A DNA stretch of 64,000 nucleotides, from NCBI GenBank assembly GCA_013214025.1, contig JABSRN010000068.1, positions 59,432 through 123,431 on the forward strand, in the 5' to 3' direction. Source of the DNA: Polyangiaceae bacterium (GTDB lineage: Bacteria > Myxococcota_A > Polyangia > Polyangiales > Polyangiaceae). Positions 37,405-47,154 of this stretch are shown here, one piece after another (positions within the stretch are counted from its first letter, which is position 1; every line of letters starts with the position of its first letter). The notes below the pieces were generated by a model. The model saw nothing but the letters and a program-made list of their open reading frames with translations, made no database searches and had not been told where the DNA came from. The translations under genes and the position numbers were made by a program.

Positions 37405-37986
37405 ATGTCTTACGGTAAACCGCTATCTCGTTTTCATCAGCCGATCGAAGTGCCTGGGCGTCGGCTCATGCACCATGTACCGCTGGAGTTCGTAAAGAAG
37501 AAGGTCATCGGCGGCGGTGGTCGTGCGCTGAATCAGGAAATTCCCCTGATTCCGTTCATCGACTTCCTGCTCTGTCTGGTTTGCTTCTTGTTGGCCAGCT
37601 TCTCGGCCTCTGGTGAGCTTCCCATCGACAAGAACATCACTCTGCCCCAGGCGGAGAATGTCGAGGACATGATGGATGCTCCGATGATCGCTATCACCGG
37701 TAAGCAGATTCTAGTCAACGGGACGCCCGCAGGCAGTACCCGGGCGATCGAAGACGCGAATCGCCTGGAGCACATCGAAGAGCTTTTCAATCGTCTGAAG
37801 CAGGCGAAGGAAAACTGGAGTCAGATTCGTCCCAATAAGCCGTTCCCCGGAGCGTGCATCCTGCAGGTCGATCGTGAGGTCAAAGCTTTGGTCGTGAAGA
37901 GTGTCTTCAATACGGCAGCTCGTGCAGGATTTCCGAACATCAGTTTCATGGTCAATCGGATAGCCAAATCGGGCGGCGAGGGCTGA
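37405..37986 (+). CDS. TolR/ExbD-family motor protein (second of plus operon)
   Basis: 193 aa with a longer, basic N-terminus (about 45 residues) before the membrane segment; Asp53 in IPFIDFLLCLVCFLL. The periplasmic part ends SVFNTAARAGFPNISFMVNR, the usual ExbD beta-alpha close. In Myxococcus, AglR (TolQ-like) with AglQ and AglS (both TolR-like) form the gliding motor, and the composition here is the same; a gliding role is only inference. Confidence 0.86.
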   Translation: MSYGKPLSRFHQPIEVPGRRLMHHVPLEFVKKKVIGGGGRALNQEIPLIPFIDFLLCLVCFLLASFSASGELPIDKNITLPQAENVEDMMDAPMIAITGKQILVNGTPAGSTRAIEDANRLEHIEELFNRLKQAKENWSQIRPNKPFPGACILQVDREVKALVVKSVFNTAARAGFPNISFMVNRIAKSGGEG

Positions 37987-38064
37987 CGTCGTTGTAGCCT
38001 TGGCTCGGGCCTCCAAGCTTCGCGAGGCTGGCGCAGGAACGCTTGTGGCAATCGATTATGAAGC

Positions 38065-38098
38065 AGAAATAACGCGTCCGAGAGGGCGCGTTATTTCT
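38065..38098. terminator. perfect 12-bp hairpin terminator
   Basis: AGAAATAACGCG and CGCGTTATTTCT form a perfect 12-bp stem around a 10-nt loop. T-rich sequence follows on the plus strand (TTATTTCTTTGTT) and on the minus strand (from the AGAAAT side), so it may work both ways. It closes the plus motor operon. Confidence 0.8.
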
Positions 38099-38174
38099 TT
38101 GTTGGGGCAGCACGTGATCCGCATCAGACGACCACAACCGCGTCCTGGCGAGGCTTCAACCTACGGACGAATAC

Positions 38175-39278
38175 ATGGCTATTAAAGGTTCGCGGGAGCG
38201 GGGGCTTCCGTCGATCAACCAGGCTCGCGTCGACCGGCGCAGGGCGCTGGTTGCGGGACGGGTGAGGATCCAGGGTGGCGACTCGCGATTCTGGGTCTGG
38301 ACTGTCGTTATTTTTCTCGCCTTCGGAGTGGTGTACTGGCGATTTGCGGAAGGACAGCTCCGCGACTCCAAGAGCGAGTTAATGGCTCGGCAACGCGCTG
38401 TGGCGGTGGGACTCAACCCCAAACTAGAACCGTATCGTGACGCCACGGAGAAATTCGTTCTGAGCCTGGGCAGGCCGTGGATGGAAGATCTCGTGGCGCC
38501 CGGCGCTAGCCTCGATGTGCTGCAGAGTGGCCCCGCCTTGTATTTGCGGGTGAGGGCCGACGCCGCCACTAGCGTGAAGACGCTTCGCAAGGCGGCGCAC
38601 TATTCCCTTAAGGATGGTTTTAGCGCCTGTTTTTTCGTGGGGCGTGAGAACGCACAAGCCACGGCAGGACCCAAGTGTGAGCGGCCAGCGGACTGCGCTC
38701 CCGGACTGTTGTGCAACCAGTGGAGCGTCTGTGCGGAGCCCTCCGATCCATTCAACTTTCGATTGGTCTATCGCACCATGCGTCTCCTAAGTCCCGAGTG
38801 GACAGACGCCGTTCACACGGCGCCGAACGAATTAGCGGTCCGCGCGATGGCCCGAGACGTGGAAAAAATCATCAAGGGGGACGTTCCCCTCACGGTGGCA
38901 GTGTTGAAAAAGGCAAAGTTCCTCATCGTGGTACTCGACGAAGAGCCGCAGAGCGGCTTGCTCGAGGGGCTAGGTGACCCGGATGCTGGCGTTCCTGACG
39001 AGTCTGAGCAGGAGCGCTTGCATCGCACTCCCCACACCGCGCGCATCGGCATTTGGGAAATCGCGACGGGGGAGCAGCTCGTGCGAATGAGAGCCCGAGC
39101 GGATGGTCGATTCGTGCCAGTGGGAGAACGGACGAAAATGGATCCCGTCTCAGTTGCGGCTCGCCAACGCCAAGCGAACAGTTGTGCCATCGCCACGTCG
39201 GTGCGCGATCGGCTGAGACGCCCGGCGGTGACTGCCGATCCAGTGCCGGTGGCCGAGCAGACTCCGTCAGCTCCCTGA
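38175..39278 (+). CDS. single-pass membrane protein with Cys-x5 repeat motif
   Basis: 367 aa. Basic N-terminus, one membrane segment (about 38-58; [17 protein letters not shown]), then an extracytoplasmic domain. A regular motif Cys168-x5-Cys174-x5-Cys180-x5-Cys186 ([10 protein letters not shown]...) resembles the short Cys motif common in secreted myxobacterial proteins. Position after the TolQ-TolR-TolR operon suggests a partner of the motor, but the terminator at 38065 separates them. Its end overlaps the convergent oxoprolinase gene by 12 bp. Family unknown. Confidence 0.65.
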   Translation: MAIKGSRERGLPSINQARVDRRRALVAGRVRIQGGDSRFWVWTVVIFLAFGVVYWRFAEGQLRDSKSELMARQRAVAVGLNPKLEPYRDATEKFVLSLGRPWMEDLVAPGASLDVLQSGPALYLRVRADAATSVKTLRKAAHYSLKDGFSACFFVGRENAQATAGPKCERPADCAPGLLCNQWSVCAEPSDPFNFRLVYRTMRLLSPEWTDAVHTAPNELAVRAMARDVEKIIKGDVPLTVAVLKKAKFLIVVLDEEPQSGLLEGLGDPDAGVPDESEQERLHRTPHTARIGIWEIATGEQLVRMRARADGRFVPVGERTKMDPVSVAARQRQANSCAIATSVRDRLRRPAVTADPVPVAEQTPSAP

Positions 39279-42200
39279 GTTGCGGCCACCGCCGCTGCCG
39301 TAGCCTCCGCCCCCGGGTGTTTCGATACGAAGCGTGTCGCCGACCTGCATGTGGAGGCTCACTTTGCTTCCCACGGGGACGCCGTTGTGAAAATTTCGCC
39401 CGGCCGATCCGCGCTTACCGCCAGCAAGGCCGAAGGGAGAGCGGCTTCTGCGTTCGGAGATTAGCGACACTTGCTGGGGACGCAAGAACTGGAATTCTCG
39501 CACCAGGCCGTCGCCGCCCGGGAACTCACCAGCTCCGCCAGAATTTCGGCGTATCGAAAATTCTGAGAGCAACACGGGATACAGGCGCTCGAGAGTTTCG
39601 GGATCTGTGATGCGTGTATTGGTCATATGGGTCTGGACTCCGGATTGACCGGCGAAGCCGGGCCCGGCGCCAGCCCCGCCCGCGATGGTTTCATAGTAGG
39701 CGAGGCTCTCGTCACCAAAGCTGAGGTTATTCATCGTTCCCTGACTCGCCGCCGCTAGATTCGCGGCCCCGAGCAGAACGTCGACAACACGCTGGGAAGT
39801 TTCTACATTGCCACCGGCGACCGCACGGTCAGCGTCCGGCGAAAGCAAACAGCCCTCAGGGATGTTCAGAGAGACGAAACGGAGGCAGCCGTCGTTGAGC
39901 GGGATGGGCTCACCTACCAGACTGCGCAAGAAGTAAATCACTGCCGCTACAGTAACCGCGCGGGGGGCGTTCAGATTGCCTGGTAACTGTTCTCCTGTGC
40001 CGGAAAAATCGATTTCGAGGGTGTCGCCGCTGACTCGTAGAGTAACGACGACCGGAGAACCATCATCCAGTTCGTCCACAAAGCGGTGTTCGCCATCCTT
40101 CAGCTCGCTAACGGCCTCTCGAACTCGCGAGGCGGCGTGATCTTGGATGTGACCCATGTACGCGTCCACGACAACGTAGCCGTAGCGATTCACCAACTCG
40201 TGTAGACGCAGTGAGCCCGTGTGATTGGCGGCCACCTGGGCTTCCACATCGGCGATGTTGCGTTCAGGCTGGCGCGCCGGGTACGGCCCTTGTTCCAGCC
40301 GCCGCCTCAGATCGTCCCGGTCCAAGACGCCGTCGGCGACTAGCTGTTGATTGCTCAATACGATGCCTTCTTCGCTCAAGTGCGAAGAAAAGGGGGGCAT
40401 GGAGCCGGGAGTGATACCCCCGACATCGGCGTGGTGGCCCCGGCTGGCCGTGAAAAATCTCAGTTGCCCCTCTTCACTGTGGATGGGCGTCAGGACTGTG
40501 ATGTCCGGCAGATGCGAGCCTCCGCGGGCGGGGTCGTTGGAGATATACACACTGCCAGGCTGGGGAGATGGGTGCGCGTCGAGTAGGCTTCGAACAGTTT
40601 CCCCCATCGCCCCCAGGTGCACCGGGATATGCGGCGCGTTGGCGACCAGCCTGCCCTGGGCGTCAAAAACCGCACAAGAGAAGTCCAAACGCTCGCGAAT
40701 GTTTGTACTCAGGGCAGTTCGCTGAAGCACACGGCCCATCTGTTTGGCGATGGCCATGAAGTGATTCGCGAATATTTCGAGCAGCGCGGGATCCGGGGAG
40801 ACGAGCGGGGCGACTGCGGTGAGCGCATCGGGGCCGTTCTCGGCGCGCGCTTCCGAGTCTGTGGTGAGATCGGGCTGACACTCCGCCAGGAGGATGTTTT
40901 CTGGACCGATGGCAAGGGAGAACCCGGGCTCCACGACGATGGTTTGGGTCTCGTCGAGAATTATCGCCGGGCCTGCGAGCTCGATGCCCGGTTGAAGTTG
41001 TTCCCGATGAAAGACGGGCACTGATGAGCGGGTACCGCCGTAGAGCCAGGAAGTGTGTTTGATGGCTTCGGGCGTCCCACGGGGCATGGGATTCCGTTCG
41101 GGAGCTTCGTCCCTTGCCATTTGCGCCTTGGCAGTGACCCGAAGGGTGACGACTTCGATGGGGTGTGATTCACGGCTGTAGCCGTACTGTCGTTTGTATT
41201 TGGCGTGGAAAGTGGCGGACAGCGCTGCCATCTCATCCAGGTCGAGCGTTAACGTTGAATCGCTGCCCAAATAGCGGAGACTGACCTGTGTTCGTACTTC
41301 GATGAGATCTCGCTCGTTGCCGAGCTCCAATAGTTCAGACACGACCGCGCGTTCCAACTCTGCTGATGATTCCGCGAGTTCGGCCAGCCCGGCCTCGCTC
41401 AGCTGGCGCGGACCTGCGTTGAGCGCTCGCTGGCTGGTCGGGGCCGCGAGACCCATCCCGTAGGCGGAGAGCACACCGCCCAGGGGGTGAAAAGCGATCC
41501 GTTTGATTTCGAGCAAGCGGGCGATGCTGCAAGCGTGCTGCCCCCCCGCGCCACCGAATACAACTAGCGTATCTTCACGGACGTCGTAGCCCCGACTCAC
41601 GGAGACTTCTCGGATCGCCTCCGCCATATTGTTGTTCGCGATATCGAGAAAATCTTCGCATAACGCATCCATCGACGAGTCGTCAACAGGACGGTTCATG
41701 AGGCGGCACAGGTCGGCCAGTTTGCTTTTCACTCGCTCGAGCTGCAGAGGAAACGGAAAGCGGTCGGTCACGAGTCGCCCACAGGCCAAGTTGATGTCTG
41801 TGATGGTCAATTCCTCGGCGTCGGCATCCCCGTAGCTGAGCGGCCCGGGCACGGCGCCGGCGCTCTCGGGACCCACCGCGAGGCGGCCATGGGCGTAGCG
41901 ACACAGTGAGCCCCCGCCGGCAGCCACGGTGTGTATCTCCAGACTGGGAGCTTGTACGCGAATGCCCGCTACTGTCGATTCATACACATAGTCGAGCTGT
42001 CCTGCGTAGCGACTAGTGTCGGTGGAGGTGCCTCCCATGTCGAAGCCCACCGCGCCAGCTGCCCCCAATAACTGGGCGATATGGCCGAGTGCCACGGCCC
42101 CTCCGGCAGGGCCCGACAAGAGGGCGTTGGGTCCTCGGAGTTCGGAAGGTTCTACCAGACCCCCATCGGATCGCATTGCCAACAACGAGCCCCGGGCTAG

Positions 42201-42875
42201 CTCACCGCTCACGGCCTGAAGATAATTTTGAAGGTGCGGCGTCAGATAGGCATCTAAACAGGTAGTATCACCGCGCGCGACAAGCCCGACGTCAACCGAT
42301 AGATCATGGGAGAGGGAGACATGGTCGAAGCCGGCGTCTCGAGCCATCGCTTCGATTTCTTGTTCTAACTGCGGGTGACGGTAAGCGTGAAGGACCAAGA
42401 CCGCGAGGCTCGTAATACCGGATTCACGGATCCGGCGGAGCTTTTGGGGGAGCGCGACAGTATCGGGTCGGGTGATCACAGCGCCGGTTGTTCCGCGCGC
42501 CTCGGTTTCGACTGCCACGTCGTACAGAACCCCGGGCTTGTGAATATCGAGGTCGAAGAGTTCGGGCCGATCCTGGTGTCCAATGGAAAGCACGTCGCGG
42601 AAGCCCCGGGTGACCAGCAACGCGCAGCGGGTTCCTTTTCGTTCCAGCAAGGCGTTCGTGGCGACTGTTGTCCCCATGCGAACGCGGCATGATGGGATGG
42701 GAGTGTCCGCATCCAGATTGAGTAGTTGGCGAATCGCTACGAGGGGAGCGGTGTTCGAGGACAGCACCTTGCAAACGTGCAGCTCTCCTTGGGGATCTCT
42801 ACCGATGCAGTCGGTAAATGTCCCGCCACGATCAATCCAAAAATCCCACGGGGGTGACTTTGACACTGGCTCCAC
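39267..42875 (-). CDS. 5-oxoprolinase / hydantoinase A+B fusion
   Basis: 1202 aa. N-terminal HyuA-type half (about 1-660): [28 protein letters not shown] and [12 protein letters not shown] are actin-like ATP sites. C-terminal HyuB-type half (about 695-1195): [20 protein letters not shown] and [17 protein letters not shown]. The one-chain form and length match eukaryotic-type ATP-dependent 5-oxoprolinase, which opens 5-oxoproline to glutamate in glutathione turnover; a hydantoinase role cannot be excluded. Single-gene unit. Confidence 0.9.
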   Translation of the reverse strand: MEPVSKSPPWDFWIDRGGTFTDCIGRDPQGELHVCKVLSSNTAPLVAIRQLLNLDADTPIPSCRVRMGTTVATNALLERKGTRCALLVTRGFRDVLSIGHQDRPELFDLDIHKPGVLYDVAVETEARGTTGAVITRPDTVALPQKLRRIRESGITSLAVLVLHAYRHPQLEQEIEAMARDAGFDHVSLSHDLSVDVGLVARGDTTCLDAYLTPHLQNYLQAVSGELARGSLLAMRSDGGLVEPSELRGPNALLSGPAGGAVALGHIAQLLGAAGAVGFDMGGTSTDTSRYAGQLDYVYESTVAGIRVQAPSLEIHTVAAGGGSLCRYAHGRLAVGPESAGAVPGPLSYGDADAEELTITDINLACGRLVTDRFPFPLQLERVKSKLADLCRLMNRPVDDSSMDALCEDFLDIANNNMAEAIREVSVSRGYDVREDTLVVFGGAGGQHACSIARLLEIKRIAFHPLGGVLSAYGMGLAAPTSQRALNAGPRQLSEAGLAELAESSAELERAVVSELLELGNERDLIEVRTQVSLRYLGSDSTLTLDLDEMAALSATFHAKYKRQYGYSRESHPIEVVTLRVTAKAQMARDEAPERNPMPRGTPEAIKHTSWLYGGTRSSVPVFHREQLQPGIELAGPAIILDETQTIVVEPGFSLAIGPENILLAECQPDLTTDSEARAENGPDALTAVAPLVSPDPALLEIFANHFMAIAKQMGRVLQRTALSTNIRERLDFSCAVFDAQGRLVANAPHIPVHLGAMGETVRSLLDAHPSPQPGSVYISNDPARGGSHLPDITVLTPIHSEEGQLRFFTASRGHHADVGGITPGSMPPFSSHLSEEGIVLSNQQLVADGVLDRDDLRRRLEQGPYPARQPERNIADVEAQVAANHTGSLRLHELVNRYGYVVVDAYMGHIQDHAASRVREAVSELKDGEHRFVDELDDGSPVVVTLRVSGDTLEIDFSGTGEQLPGNLNAPRAVTVAAVIYFLRSLVGEPIPLNDGCLRFVSLNIPEGCLLSPDADRAVAGGNVETSQRVVDVLLGAANLAAASQGTMNNLSFGDESLAYYETIAGGAGAGPGFAGQSGVQTHMTNTRITDPETLERLYPVLLSEFSIRRNSGGAGEFPGGDGLVREFQFLRPQQVSLISERRSRSPFGLAGGKRGSAGRNFHNGVPVGSKVSLHMQVGDTLRIETPGGGGYGSGGGRNSGS

Positions 42876-43003
42876 ATGGACACTGTAGTGTGATCGGCGA
42901 GGGCAGCGCTGCGCAAAACAGAGTCAAGCGAGCAGCCACTGGACTTGGGCGGCCCGCGCTGTGCTGTCGGTGTGCTGTTCGGTGGACGATGAGCTAGGAG
43001 CGT

Positions 43004-45403
43004 TTAGTGAAGCGTGGCTTCGTCGTCGGAGTCTTTGTCGTCGGAGTCTTTGTCGTCGGAGTCTTTGTCGTCGGAGTCTTTGTCGTCATTCTTGCTGACC
43101 GCGAGCGCCGTGCTCGTCTCTGCCGGCTCTGCGAAGGTTTCCAAAACTTCGCTGGCAACCCCGATTCGATTGAAGCGGAACGTCAGTTCGCCGTCAACGT
43201 AGTCCACGACGACGTGACCACCATGTTCCAACTTACCAAACAGGAGTTCGTCACTGAGCTTGCGCTTGAGTTTGTCCTGGACCAGCCGGGCGAGCGGGCG
43301 CGCGCCGTTGTCGGGGTCGTATCCGATTTTTGCGAAGTGACCGCGGGCCGTGTCAGTGAGTTCGAGGGTAGCATTGCGCTCCCCGAGCTGTTCCTTAAGC
43401 TCCTTGAGTGACTTGTCGACGATGCTGCTCATGACGTCGGGGCTGAGTGCCTGAAAGCGGATCCTGGCGTCCAGACGGTTTCGAAACTCAGGACTGAAAG
43501 TATTTTTGTAGGCGATTTCGTCGTCGCCCCGTTGATTGCGCTGCCCGAATCCGACGCGTGTGCGGGCTAGATCCGCGGCTCCGACGTTGCTCGTCATGAT
43601 CAGCACCACATGGCGGAAGTCGGCCTTCTTCCCGTTATTGTCTGTGATCGTCCCATGATCCATCAACTGCAACAGCACATTGAAAACGTCTGGGTGAGCT
43701 TTTTCGATTTCGTCGAGTAGGAGCACGGCGTGGGGGGTCTTGCTGACTGCCTCCGTGAGCAGTCCGCCTCGGTCGAACCCTACATAGCCGGGGGGCGCGC
43801 CGATCAATCTCGATACCGTGTGTCGCTCCATGTATTCGCTCATGTCGAAGCGAATCAGTTCGATGCCTAGGGTCTTGGCTAGCTGCTTGGCGACCTCTGT
43901 TTTGCCGACCCCCGTGGGGCCGCTAAACAAGTAAGAGCCAATTGGTTTTTCGGGGGGGCGGAGACCTGCCCGGCTCAGCTTGATGGCGGAGCTCAGCTCT
44001 TCGATCGCGTCGTCTTGCCCGAACACCACCTTACGCAGATCGGACTCGAGGTCCTGCAAGGCCTGTTTGTCGGATCCGCTGACTTGGCGTGGGGGGATCT
44101 GGGCCATGCGGGCGACAACCGCTTCAATCCGGGCGACCCCCACTCTGGAGCTGTCACCATCTTCGAGTTTCGCGTCCGCTCCCGCTTCGTCCATCAGATC
44201 GATGGCCTTGTCTGGCAACTTACGATCCCGGAGATGGCGCGTTGCGAGTCGAGCCGAAGCTTCGACGGCTTCGTCCGAGTACACTACCTTGTGGAACTCT
44301 TCGTAGTTCGGCTTGAGCCCCTTCAGGATCAACACGGTGTCGTCCAAGCTGGGTTCCTGAACCTCGATTTTTTGCAGCCGCCTCGCGAAGGCAGAATCTT
44401 TTTCGAGGTGGGAACGGTACTCTTCGAAGGTGGTCGCTCCGATGCAACGGAGTTTGCCGTTGGAGAGCGCCGGCTTCAGTAGGTTTGAGGCATCCAATGT
44501 TCCGCCGCTGGTTGCCCCCGCACCAATCACGGTGTGCATCTCGTCGATAAACAGGATGGCATGTTCTCGGGCTTGCAGCGCTTTGAGCACGGCTTTGATC
44601 CGGTTTTCAAAATCGCCGCGGAATTTGGTGCCGGCTAACAAGGTACCCAAGTCGAGGGCGAAAATTTCTGCTCCAAACAATGGTTTGGGGACATCTTCTG
44701 AGACGATGCGGGCGGCTAAGCCCTCAACGATGGCTGTTTTTCCGACTCCGGCGTCGCCGACGAAGAGTGGGTTGTTCTTTCGCCGCCGGCTCAATACCTG
44801 AATCGCCCTCCGTAGCTCCTTCTCACGTCCGATCAGTGGCTCGATGTCTCCGGCGAGGGCGCGCTCGTTGAGATTGACCGTGTATCGCTCAAGCGGATCC
44901 GCGTCGGGGGAAGCCCCGTCGGCAGCCTCGTCATCCACAGAAAGTCCACCAGCGAGATCGTCGTCGCCGCTCTTGGCGACTCCGTGGGAAATGAAGTTAA
45001 CCACGTCGTAGCGGGTGAGCTCGTTGTCTTGCAGTGCTTTGACGGCGGGTGAGTCCTGCTCGGAAAAAATGGCGACCAGAACGTTGGGGCCCTTGAGCTC
45101 GTTCTTGCCGCTCGACTGTACGTGAATGGCGGCGCGCTGGAGCACTCTTTGGAAGCCTTGGGAGGGACTGGGGTTGACCTCAAGCCCTTCCGGAGCGGCT
45201 GGCATTTCGTCGTCAAGAAAGCGCTCTAGCTCTGCCATGATGCCGTCGAGATTTCCGCCCGCCTTGCTGACTACCGCGGCAGTTTCTTGGTCGTGAAGTA
45301 ATGCGTAGAGCAGGTGCTCGACGGTCATCACATCGTGGCGTCGACGTTGCGCTTCCCTCGCCGCGACCGCGAATGTGATCTCAACTTCAGCGGAGAGCTT
45401 CAT
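43004..45403 (-). CDS. clpA: ATP-dependent Clp protease ATP-binding subunit ClpA
   Basis: AAA+ unfoldase that feeds ClpP. Clp-N domain (about 1-145), then two AAA modules: Walker A GDAGVGKTAI and GPTGVGKTEV, Walker B LFIDEMHT and LLLDEIEKAHP. The D2 module, with the ClpP-contact region, is intact. 799 aa, longer than usual (E. coli 758) because of an acidic repeat tail (DDKDSDD units). The ATG overlaps the clpS stop (ATGA), so adaptor and unfoldase are coupled. Confidence 0.96.
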   Translation of the reverse strand: MKLSAEVEITFAVAAREAQRRRHDVMTVEHLLYALLHDQETAAVVSKAGGNLDGIMAELERFLDDEMPAAPEGLEVNPSPSQGFQRVLQRAAIHVQSSGKNELKGPNVLVAIFSEQDSPAVKALQDNELTRYDVVNFISHGVAKSGDDDLAGGLSVDDEAADGASPDADPLERYTVNLNERALAGDIEPLIGREKELRRAIQVLSRRRKNNPLFVGDAGVGKTAIVEGLAARIVSEDVPKPLFGAEIFALDLGTLLAGTKFRGDFENRIKAVLKALQAREHAILFIDEMHTVIGAGATSGGTLDASNLLKPALSNGKLRCIGATTFEEYRSHLEKDSAFARRLQKIEVQEPSLDDTVLILKGLKPNYEEFHKVVYSDEAVEASARLATRHLRDRKLPDKAIDLMDEAGADAKLEDGDSSRVGVARIEAVVARMAQIPPRQVSGSDKQALQDLESDLRKVVFGQDDAIEELSSAIKLSRAGLRPPEKPIGSYLFSGPTGVGKTEVAKQLAKTLGIELIRFDMSEYMERHTVSRLIGAPPGYVGFDRGGLLTEAVSKTPHAVLLLDEIEKAHPDVFNVLLQLMDHGTITDNNGKKADFRHVVLIMTSNVGAADLARTRVGFGQRNQRGDDEIAYKNTFSPEFRNRLDARIRFQALSPDVMSSIVDKSLKELKEQLGERNATLELTDTARGHFAKIGYDPDNGARPLARLVQDKLKRKLSDELLFGKLEHGGHVVVDYVDGELTFRFNRIGVASEVLETFAEPAETSTALAVSKNDDKDSDDKDSDDKDSDDKDSDDEATLH
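43022..43081 (-). repeat. four exact 15-bp repeats encoding the ClpA acidic tail
   Basis: The unit GTCGTCGGAGTCTTT (plus strand) occurs four times head to tail, giving four KDSDD units at the ClpA C-terminus. Five residues per unit keeps the frame under slippage. Flanking sequence has one diverged partial unit. Confidence 0.92.
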
Positions 45404-45747
45404 TTCTCTTCCTTGTCAAAGCCCTCGGGCTCGGCGGTGCACTTCAGCGGATGGCCGTTTTCCTGTGCGTAGTCGGTTACCTGGGTAGCTTTGGTCTCCG
45501 CCACGTCTCGCGGAAAGAGGTCTACGATAGCGTATCCCTTGCGATGAACATGCAACATGATCTGGGTGGCGGCTGTTTCGTTCTTGTAAAAGAATGTCTC
45601 CAACACGTGCACGACAAATTCCATCGTCGTGTAGTCATCGTTATGCAGCACGACGTTGTAGCGTCGCGGTTGTTGGGTCTTGGGGCGTTCCTCAAGCTGG
45701 AGATCGCCCTCTTGCTCGGGGCTGCCGTCGTTGGGTTCACTTGCCAT
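45400..45747 (-). CDS. clpS: ATP-dependent Clp protease adaptor ClpS
   Basis: N-end-rule adaptor that delivers substrates to ClpA. 115 aa. The core has YNVVLHNDDYTTMEFVVHVLETFF and the later HVHRKGYAIVDLFPRDVAETK; the hydrophobic-pocket residues N-D-D are kept. An acidic N-terminal arm of about 25 residues is the flexible part that enters ClpA. Overlaps clpA by 4 bp. Confidence 0.95.
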   Translation of the reverse strand: MASEPNDGSPEQEGDLQLEERPKTQQPRRYNVVLHNDDYTTMEFVVHVLETFFYKNETAATQIMLHVHRKGYAIVDLFPRDVAETKATQVTDYAQENGHPLKCTAEPEGFDKEEK

Positions 45748-45958
45748 AGGCTAGAATCTCAGTGTGCTCACGAGCTGGCGACCTGTCGAGCCCCCCAAGG
45801 TGAGAGATCGCCCCCCAAACAGAAAGTCCCACGGCACAGCGTGGGGTTTTCTTCATTTCCGGCCGGCGTAGGGAGAATCACAGCGCGAAACTTACGGGTT
45901 TTTGTACGCGCAGGTGAGCTCGCCGCGGTGCGCCTGGCCGGTATATAGGGCAGTTGCC

Positions 45959-46102
45959 TTATGTCGTTTTCTTGGCAGCTTCTTTTGGCTTGGCTTCGGC
46001 GGCGTTCTGCGCAGAACGCTTCTCGTGCCAGCGCTCAACTTTGATAGCGGCGCGGCGTTTTTGGCGGCGGCGTGCTCGAGAGTCTTGGTTACTGGTAGGC
46101 AT
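45959..46102 (-). CDS. 47-aa basic small protein downstream of korB
   Basis: Minus-strand ATG at 46102 to TAA at 45959, starting 28 bp after the korB stop. The peptide begins MPTSNQDSRARRRQKRR, continues AAIKVERWHEKR and ends in a Lys/Ala stretch; about a third of residues are Arg or Lys. Possibly nucleic-acid binding. Composition is unlike random out-of-frame translation and the placement fits cotranscription, but the ribosome-binding site is weak (AGAGA) and I know no family. Confidence 0.5.
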   Translation of the reverse strand: MPTSNQDSRARRRQKRRAAIKVERWHEKRSAQNAAEAKPKEAAKKTT

Positions 46103-46129
46103 ATTGATTTCTCTATTTCAGTGGTTGAA

Positions 46130-47152
46130 TTAAACGGTCCAGGTGTCCCCGGAATGAAGGAGTTCTTTGAGTGAGCCGCGCCCGAACTTCTTGACGGCAG
46201 TAGCGCCCTGTTCGGTGAGCACATCGTCGTAGGTTGGCCGTTCCTCAGAGTAGATCACGCCGAGAGCGACGGGATAAGCCGGGTACTGCATGCGGGCGAG
46301 CAGGTGAGCCAGGTTCAGGTTGTGCTCATCGTGCACGAGGATGTCGTCTTCAGTGACGCCGTTTTCGCCCACCTTGACGATGCTCAGCGCAAAGCTCTTG
46401 ATGTCGAAGACAAGCCCTTGAGTTCGATCCTTGCCGAAGAGCATCGGTTGGCCGTGCTCAAGCAATAGCTGGCGATCCGCTTTTACGTCCCGAGCGGTGA
46501 ACTTGTCGAAGGCCCCGTCGTTGAAGACGTTGCAGTTCTGGAAAATCTCAGTGAGCGTGGCTCCTTTGTGCTCGTTCGCCCGACGAAGCACCATCATTTG
46601 ATGCTTGGCTTCAGTGGCTACGGTTCGAGCCACAAATCCGGCGCCGGCACCCAAGGCGAAGGGGACCGGCTGCAGTGGGTGGTCGGGGGAGCCGAGCGGT
46701 GTGCTCTTGGTGACTTTGCCGACTTCGCTGGTGGGAGAATACTGACCCTTGGTGAGGCCGTAGATCTCGTTGTTGAACAGCAATGCATTGACGTTCGGAT
46801 TGCGCCGAAGAAAGTGCATGAGGTGGTTGCCGCCGATGCTCAGTCCGTCCCCATCGCCGGTCACCATCCATACGGCGAGATGGGGATTCGCAATCTTGAT
46901 ACCCGTCGCGAAGGCGGGGGCCCGGCCGTGGATTGTATGAAATCCGTAGGTGTCCATGTAGTAAGGGAAGCGGCTGCTGCAGCCAATGCCACTGACCCAC
47001 ACCATTTGATGGGGCAACACGCCGAATTCCGGCATGAGGCGCTGGACGGTAGCCAGAATGGCGTAGTCGCCACAGCCGGGGCACCAACGAACCTCTTGGT
47101 CGGAGGTGAAGTCGGCTCTTGTGAGCTTATCTGCGCTGATCAGCTTGCTCAT
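46130..47152 (-). CDS. korB: 2-oxoacid:ferredoxin oxidoreductase beta subunit (KorB type)
   Basis: Thiamine-diphosphate half of a 2-oxoacid (probably 2-oxoglutarate) ferredoxin oxidoreductase. RWCPGCGDYAIL near the N-terminus and the TPP motif GDGDGLSIGGNHLMH...NNEIYGLTKGQYSPTS are diagnostic. 340 aa. Starts 2 bp after the korA stop. Substrate (2-oxoglutarate or other 2-oxoacid) is inferred from overall resemblance. Confidence 0.93.
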   Translation of the reverse strand: MSKLISADKLTRADFTSDQEVRWCPGCGDYAILATVQRLMPEFGVLPHQMVWVSGIGCSSRFPYYMDTYGFHTIHGRAPAFATGIKIANPHLAVWMVTGDGDGLSIGGNHLMHFLRRNPNVNALLFNNEIYGLTKGQYSPTSEVGKVTKSTPLGSPDHPLQPVPFALGAGAGFVARTVATEAKHQMMVLRRANEHKGATLTEIFQNCNVFNDGAFDKFTARDVKADRQLLLEHGQPMLFGKDRTQGLVFDIKSFALSIVKVGENGVTEDDILVHDEHNLNLAHLLARMQYPAYPVALGVIYSEERPTYDDVLTEQGATAVKKFGRGSLKELLHSGDTWTV

Positions 47153-47154
47153 CC

